From contig JAUCBJ010006291.1 in the NCBI GenBank assembly GCA_032718475.1, positions 1 to 23,738 of the forward strand: a DNA stretch of 23,738 nt. Direction: 5' to 3'. Source of the DNA: Nemertoderma westbladi (Eukaryota; Xenacoelomorpha; Nemertodermatida; Nemertodermatidae). Made by a program: the position numbers and the translations under genes. Numbering within the stretch: position 1 is the first letter of the stretch; the number at the start of each line of letters is the position of its first letter. Below are positions 18,665-23,738 of this stretch, piece by piece. Under the pieces are notes generated by a model that saw only the letters and a program-made list of their open reading frames with translations, had not been told where the DNA came from and did not search any database.

Positions 18665-19908
18665 CTCTGGTAACCGTGACGCTATTGTGTGACCCACCTC
18701 TGGTAACCGTGACGCTATTGTGTGACTCACCTCTGGTAACCGTGACACTATTGGGTGACTCACCTCTGGTAACTGTGACGCTATTGTGTGACTCACCTCT
18801 GGTAACCGTGACACTATTGGGTGACTCACCTCTGGTAACTGTGACTGTGACCAACCTCTGGTAACCTTGACGCTATTGTGTGACTCACCTCTGGTAACCT
18901 TGACGCTATTTTGTGACTCACCTCTGGTAACCGTGACGCTATTGTTTGACTCACCTCTAGTAACCGTGACGCCATTGTGTGACTCACCTCTGGTAACCGT
19001 GACGCTATTGTGTGACCCACCTCTGGTAACCGTGACACTATTGGGTGACTCACCTCTGGTAACCTTGACGCTATTGTGTGACTCACCTCTGGTAACCGTG
19101 ACGCTATTGTTTGACTCACCTCTGGTAACCGTGACGCTATTGTGTGACCCACCTCTGGTAACCGTGACGCTATTGTGTGACTCACCTCTGGTAACCGTGA
19201 CGCTATTGTTTGACTCACCTCTGGTAACCGTGACGCTATTGTGTGACCCACCTCTGGTAACCGTGACGCTATTGTGTGACTCACCTCTGGTAACCGTGAC
19301 GCTATTGTGTGACCCACCTCTGGTAACCGTGACGCTATTGTGTGACCCACCTCTGGTAACCGTGACGCTATTGTCTGACTCACCTCTGGAAACCGTGACG
19401 CAATTGTGTGACCCACCTCTGGTAACCGTGACACTATTGTGTGACTCACCTCTGGTAAACGTGACGCTATTGTGTGACCCACCTCTGGTAACCGTAACAC
19501 TATTGTGTGACTCACCTCTGGTAAACGTGACGCTATTGTGTGACCCACCTCTGGTAACCGTGACGCTATTGTCTGACTCACCTCTGGAAACCGTGACGCT
19601 ATTGTGTGACCCACCTCTGGTAACCGTGACACTATTGTGTGACCCACCTCTGGTAACCGTGACGCTATTGTCTGACTCACCTCTGGTAACCGTGACGCTA
19701 TTGTGTGACTCACCCATGGTAACCGTGTCGCTATTGTGTGACCAACCTCTGGTAACCGTGACGCTATTGTGTGACTCTCTCTGGTAACCGTGACGCTATT
19801 GTGTGACTCACCTCTGGTAACCGTGACGCTATTGTGTGACTCTCTCTGGTAACCGTGACGCTATTGTGTGACTCACCTCTGGTAACCGTGACGCTATTGA
19901 GTGACTCA
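18660..19908. repeat. 33-bp array, middle block (about 38 units)
   Basis: Same unit as the left and right blocks. It contains shortened units (GTGACTGTGACCAACC near 18840), CCCATGG and GACCAACC variants near 19712-19742, and GACTCTCTCTGG (32-bp) variants near 19773 and 19840. It is terminated by the LINE insertion. Confidence 0.95.
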
Positions 19909-20459
19909 TAGGCTTTCCAGGATTTGGAAGTCACCGCGAATTAATCGGAAACTTAAGGTCCGATTAATTAGAGCATCAGTAGTTCCAGTACTCCTCTATG
20001 GGAGTCCATGCTGGGCTCTAACTGCTGAGGACACCAAATCTCTGGATGGCACATTCACAAGAATGCTACACCGGGTTCATTGTGTCAAGTACAATGCACA
20101 CATCTCCAACCAGACACTATATAACATTGGAGGTGTCTCATTGGTTCCCCCAAGCTTGACACTAGAACAAAATCGCCTCCGCTTTGCAGGACATTGCTTT
20201 CGCCGTGAGGACCAGCCAGTGCATAATCTTGTACTTCGGCAGCCTCATGGAGTGACTAAGCATGGTGGGCAGCCCATGACTTTCTTGAGACGCATCTTAA
20301 AGGACACTGGCCTTGAAGATGCGGATGATCTAGCAAATGTCATGGGTGATAGGGAGTTGTGGCGGTGCAATTTTGTCGATAAGCCGGCACAGCATTCTTA
20401 AAAATGCGGCTGCAATGCAGCATGCCGATCCTAGTAGTAGTAGTAGTAGTAGTAGTAGT
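19909..20459 (+). mobile_element. RTEX-like LINE, 5'-truncated, with TAG tail, inserted in the 33-bp array
   Basis: The frame is open from the start to TAA at 20399-20401: RLSRIWKSPRINRKLKVRL, VLLYGSPCWALTAEDTKSL, NRLRFAGHCFRREDQPVHN, LRRILKDTGLEDADDL and FVDKPAQHS. This is the best-preserved C-terminus of the family in the window. After a short 3' UTR (ATGCGGCTGCAATGCAGC...) it ends in a (TAG)n microsatellite at about 20431-20459, as expected for RTE-type elements with short tandem tails. GTGACTCA at 19901-19908 and 20460-20467 is the likely target duplication, although the array itself contains this word. The most recent LINE insertion here by preservation. Confidence 0.85.
20431..20459 (+). 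repeat. (TAG)n LINE tail microsatellite
   Basis: Nine or so TAG triplets directly after GCCGATCC, at the LINE 3' end. The older copies keep decayed versions (CTAGCAGTAGT on the minus strand at 529-538). Confidence 0.85.
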
Positions 20460-23355
20460 GTGACTCACCTCTGGTAACCGTGACGCTATTGTGTGACTCA
20501 CCTCTGGTAACCGTGACGCTATTGTGTGACTCACCTCTGGTAACCGTGACGCTATTGTGTGACTCTCTCTGGTAACCGTGACACTATTGGGTGACCCACC
20601 TCTGGTAACCGTGACGCTATTGTGTGACTCACCTCTGGTAACCGTGACGCTATTGTGTGACTCTCTCTGGTAACCGTGACACTATTGGGTGACCCACCTC
20701 TGGTAACCGTGACGCTATTGTGTGACTCACCTCTGGTAACCGTGACGCTATTGTGTGACTCTCTCTGGTAACCCTGACTCTATTGTGTGACTCACCTCTG
20801 GTAACCGTGACGCTATTGTCTGACTCATCTCTGGTAACCGTGACGCTATTGTGTGACCAACCTCTGGTAACCGTGACGCTATTGTGTGACTCTCTCTGGT
20901 AACCGTGACGCTATTGTGTGACTCTCTCTGGTAACCGTGACGCTATTGTGTGACTCACCTCTGGTAACCGTGACGCTATTGTGTGACCCACCTCTGGTAA
21001 CCGTGACGCTATTGTGTGACCCACCTCTGGTAACCGTGACGCTATTGTCTGACTCACCTCTGGAAACCGTGACGCTATTGTGTGACCCACCTCTGGTAAC
21101 CGTGACACTATTGTGTGACTCACCTCTGGTAAACGTGACGCTATTGTGTGACCCACCTCTGGTAACCGTGACACTATTGTGTGACTCACCTCTGGTAAAC
21201 GTGACGCTATTGTGTGACCCACCTCTGGTAACCGTGACGCTATTGTGTGACCCACCTCTGGTAACCGTGACGCTATTGTGTGACTCACCTCTGGTAACCG
21301 TGACGCTATTGTGTGACCCACCTCTGGTAACCGTGACGCTATTGTGTGACCCACCTCTGGTAACCGTGACGCTATTGTCTGACTCACCTCTGGAAACCGT
21401 GACGCTATTGTGTGACCCACCTCTGGTAACCGTGACACTATTGTGTGACTCACCTCTGGTAAACGTGACGCTATTGTGTGACCCACCTCTGGTAACCGTG
21501 ACACTATTGTGTGACTCACCTCTGGTAAACGTGACGCTATTGTGTGACCCACCTCTGGTAACCGTGACGCTATTGTCTGACTCACCTCTGGAAACCGTGA
21601 CGCTATTGTGTGACCCACCTCTGGTAACCGTGACACTATTGTGTGACCCACGTCTGGTAACCGTGACGCTATTGTGTGACCCACCTCTGGTAACCGTGAC
21701 GCTATTGTGTGACTCACCTCTGGTAACCGTGACGCTATTGTGTGACTCTCTCTGGTAACCGTGACACTATTGGGTGACCCACCTCTGGTAACCGTGACGC
21801 TATTGTGTGACTCACCTCTGGTAACCGTGACGCTATTGTGTGACTCTCTCTGGTAACCGTGACACTATTGGGTGACCCACCTCTGGTAACCGTGACGCTA
21901 TTGTGTGACTCACCTCTGGTAACCGTGACGCTATTGTGTGACTCTCTCTGGTAACCCTGACTCTATTGTGTGACTCACCTCTGGTAACCGTGACGCTATT
22001 GTCTGACTCATCTCTGGTAACCGTGACGCTATTGTGTGACCAACCTCTGGTAACCGTGACGCTATTGTGTGACTCTCTCTGGTAACCGTGACGCTATTGT
22101 GTGACTCTCTCTGGTAACCGTGACGCTATTGTGTGACTCACCTCTGGTAACCGTGACGCTATTGTGTGACCCACCTCTGGTAACCGTGACGCTATTGTGT
22201 GACCCACCTCTGGTAACCGCGACGCTATTGTGTGACCCACCTCTGGAAACCGTGACGCTATTGTGTGACCCACCTCTGGTAACCGTGACGCTATTGTGTG
22301 ACCCACCTCTGGTAACCGTGACGCTATTGTGTGACCCACCTCTGGTAACCTTGACGCTATTGTGTGACTCACCTCTGGTAACCTTGACGCTATTGTGTGA
22401 CTCACCTCTGGTAACCGTGACGCTATTGTTTGACTCACCTCTAGTAACCGTGACGCCATTGTGTGACTCACCTCTGGTAACCGTGACGCTATTGTGTGAC
22501 CCACCTCTGGTAACCGTGACACTATTGTGTGACTCTCTCTGGTAACCGTGACACTATTGGGTGACCCACCTCTGGTAACCGTGACGCTATTGTGTGACTC
22601 ACCTCTGGTAACCGTGACGCTATTGTGTGACTCTCTCTGGTAACCCTGACTCTATTGTGTGACTCACCTCTGGTAACCGTGACGCTATTGTCTGACTCAT
22701 CTCTGGTAACCGTGACGCTATTGTGTGACCAACCTCTGGTAACCGTGACGCTATTGTGTGACTCTCTCTGGTAACCGTGACGCTATTGTGTGACTCTCTC
22801 TGGTAACCGTGACGCTATTGTGTGACTCACCTCTGGTAACCGTGACGCTATTGTGTGACCCACCTCTGGTAACCGTGACGCTATTGTGTGACCCACCTCT
22901 GGTAACCGCGACGCTATTGTGTGACCCACCTCTGGAAACCGTGACGCTATTGTGTGACCCACCTCTGGTAACCGTGACGCTATTGTGTGACCCACCTCTG
23001 GTAACCGTGACGCTATTGTGTGACCCACCTCTGGTAACCGTGACGCTATTGTGTGACCCACCTCTGGTAACCGTGACGCTATTGTGTGACCCACCTCTGG
23101 TAACCGTGACGCTATTGTGTGACCCACCTCTGGAAACCGTGACGCTATTGTGTGACCCACCTCTGGTAACCGTGACGCTATTGTGTGACCCACCTCTGGT
23201 AACCGTGACGCTATTGTGTGACCCACCTCTGGTAACCGTGACGCTATTGTGTGACCCACCTCTGGTAACCGTGACGCTATTGTGTGACCCACCTCTGGTA
23301 ACCGTGACGCTATTGTGTGACCCACCTCTGGTAACCGTGACGCTATTGGGTGACT
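20460..23355. repeat. 33-bp array, right block (about 88 units), starting from exon A
   Basis: The longest block. On the gene (minus) strand it starts inside exon A at about 23355. Each standard unit reads ATAGCGTCACGGTTACCAGAG (split here as ATAGCGTCACGG plus TTACCAGAG), then GTGAGT or GTGGGT and CACACA. Variants are a 32-bp unit with GAGAGAGTC instead of GAGGTGAGTC, GAGATGAGTC, GAGGTTGGTC, GGTTTCCAGAG and GTTTACCAGAG. Composite blocks of many units are themselves repeated (marker ACCCTGACTC at 20771, 21954 and 22643). The array has no spacers and both strands stay open by periodicity. Confidence 0.95.
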
Positions 23356-23513
23356 GGATTTAGAACATCGGATTAGGTAACTACACAGGTGAGGTGCTGG
23401 CCCCTTGTCCGAAGCTTCCTTTGCGAAAACCTCCAGAACATAAACTCCCTTTTGCGGAATATTGAGAGTAAATACCGCCTCGTCCTTGACCAATCGGTGG
23501 GCTTGGTAACATT
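23326..23513 (-). CDS. KY-like gene, exon A (end of a KY-type repeat; 3' end forms the first array unit)
   Basis: The acceptor is TGTATATTCTAG (exon starts 23513), entering in phase 1. The exon encodes CYQAHRLVKDEAVFTLNIPQ, KGVYVLEVFAKEASDKGPAP, HLCSYLIRCSKSSHPIASRL and PE. The FTLNIPQKGVYVLEVFA...SYLIRC block parallels FTLRLPNHGYYKFSVFAA...TYLIYC of exon B. The first donor, CCAGAG|GTGGGT, gives an end at 23326: 188 bp, leaving in phase 0, which fits exon B. Linker SHPIASRLPE-TPNQYFG then corresponds in position to SPYIAGFPAMPKSYYPG within exon B, so HPIASRLPE is probably real coding sequence. The frame stays open for 16 more 11-residue units (stop at 22783-22785), so longer exon forms using later donors are possible. 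Confidence 0.6.
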
Positions 23514-23738
23514 CTAGAATATACATATATTACAGTGCAATTGGTACACTTATATAGAAAGCTACCACATAAACTATATTGCGCCCATCCATGCAGATAA
23601 TTCCATTATCAATTACATTCATCTAACAATATTTATTTAATAATTCATTTCAGACTAAACAACATAGTACATATTATAAGACCCTTAAAAAAAGTAACAT
23701 AAACTAATAAAGAGACAGCACATATTATTAACCCTTTG
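23514..23738 (-). other. Upstream intron of the KY-like gene
   Basis: AT-rich sequence before the acceptor of exon A, continuing beyond the window. Earlier exons, expected to encode more KY repeats and a transglutaminase-like domain if the family call is right, would lie to the right. Confidence 0.4.

Noticed and set aside
16778-22545. Long plus-strand frames of PLVTVTLLCDS-type repeats and alternative minus frames (GESHNSVTVTR)
   Set aside because: The 33-bp period keeps several frames open at once. Only the minus frame continuous with exon A has splice and homology context.
16762-23355. CRISPR-like array (33-bp repeats)
   Set aside because: Units abut head to tail with no unique spacers, the genome is eukaryotic, and the unit derives from an exon-intron junction.

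Overview
The window is animal nuclear DNA, most likely from a marine or other non-vertebrate metazoan. It holds a spliced minus-strand gene with GT-AG introns, many non-LTR retrotransposon pieces, two LTR-like insertions, a tRNA-derived SINE and four different minisatellites. There is no prokaryotic gene organisation. I cannot name the species.

Layout. Bases 1-6628 are a nest of retrotransposons. A plus-strand RTE/RTEX-like LINE (1-528, resuming at 5424-6628) is interrupted by a minus-strand copy of the same family (about 529-5423). That minus copy is itself interrupted by a different LINE (800-2486, 7-bp target duplication CGATTTT) and by a 1,999-bp TG...CA element that looks like a solo LTR (2905-4903, 5-bp duplication ACTTT). 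Bases 7011-8313 hold a CR1/L2-type LINE whose 5' part is inverted relative to its 3' part, the signature of twin priming.

Bases about 8781-23513 hold the 3' part of one minus-strand gene. I reconstructed eight exons; the last is tentative. All splice phases agree from exon to exon. The product resembles the KY (kyphoscoliosis peptidase/hillarin) family: KY-type beta-rich repeats (exons A-C), an acidic linker (D), then an alpha-helical, coiled-coil-like tail (E-H). The N-terminal part, where this family carries a transglutaminase-like domain, would lie right of the window.

The introns are mostly tandem repeats: a 53-bp array (intron F-G), 86-bp and 63-bp arrays with a SINE (intron D-E), and about 148 copies of a 33-bp unit (intron A-B). 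The 33-bp array is split by a 1,167-bp LTR-like element (17493-18659) and a 5'-truncated RTEX-like LINE (19909-20459), both with target duplications.

The most unusual signal is the 33-bp array. On the gene's strand each standard unit encodes 11 residues ending RLPE and then a 5' splice site (GAG|GTGAGT or GAG|GTGGGT). Its last member is the 3' end of exon A itself. The array therefore seems to have grown from the gene's own exon-intron junction and leaves a ladder of donors, all in phase 0, in an open frame. Use of successive donors would add 11 residues at a time between two KY repeats. A 32-bp variant both destroys the donor and creates a stop codon.
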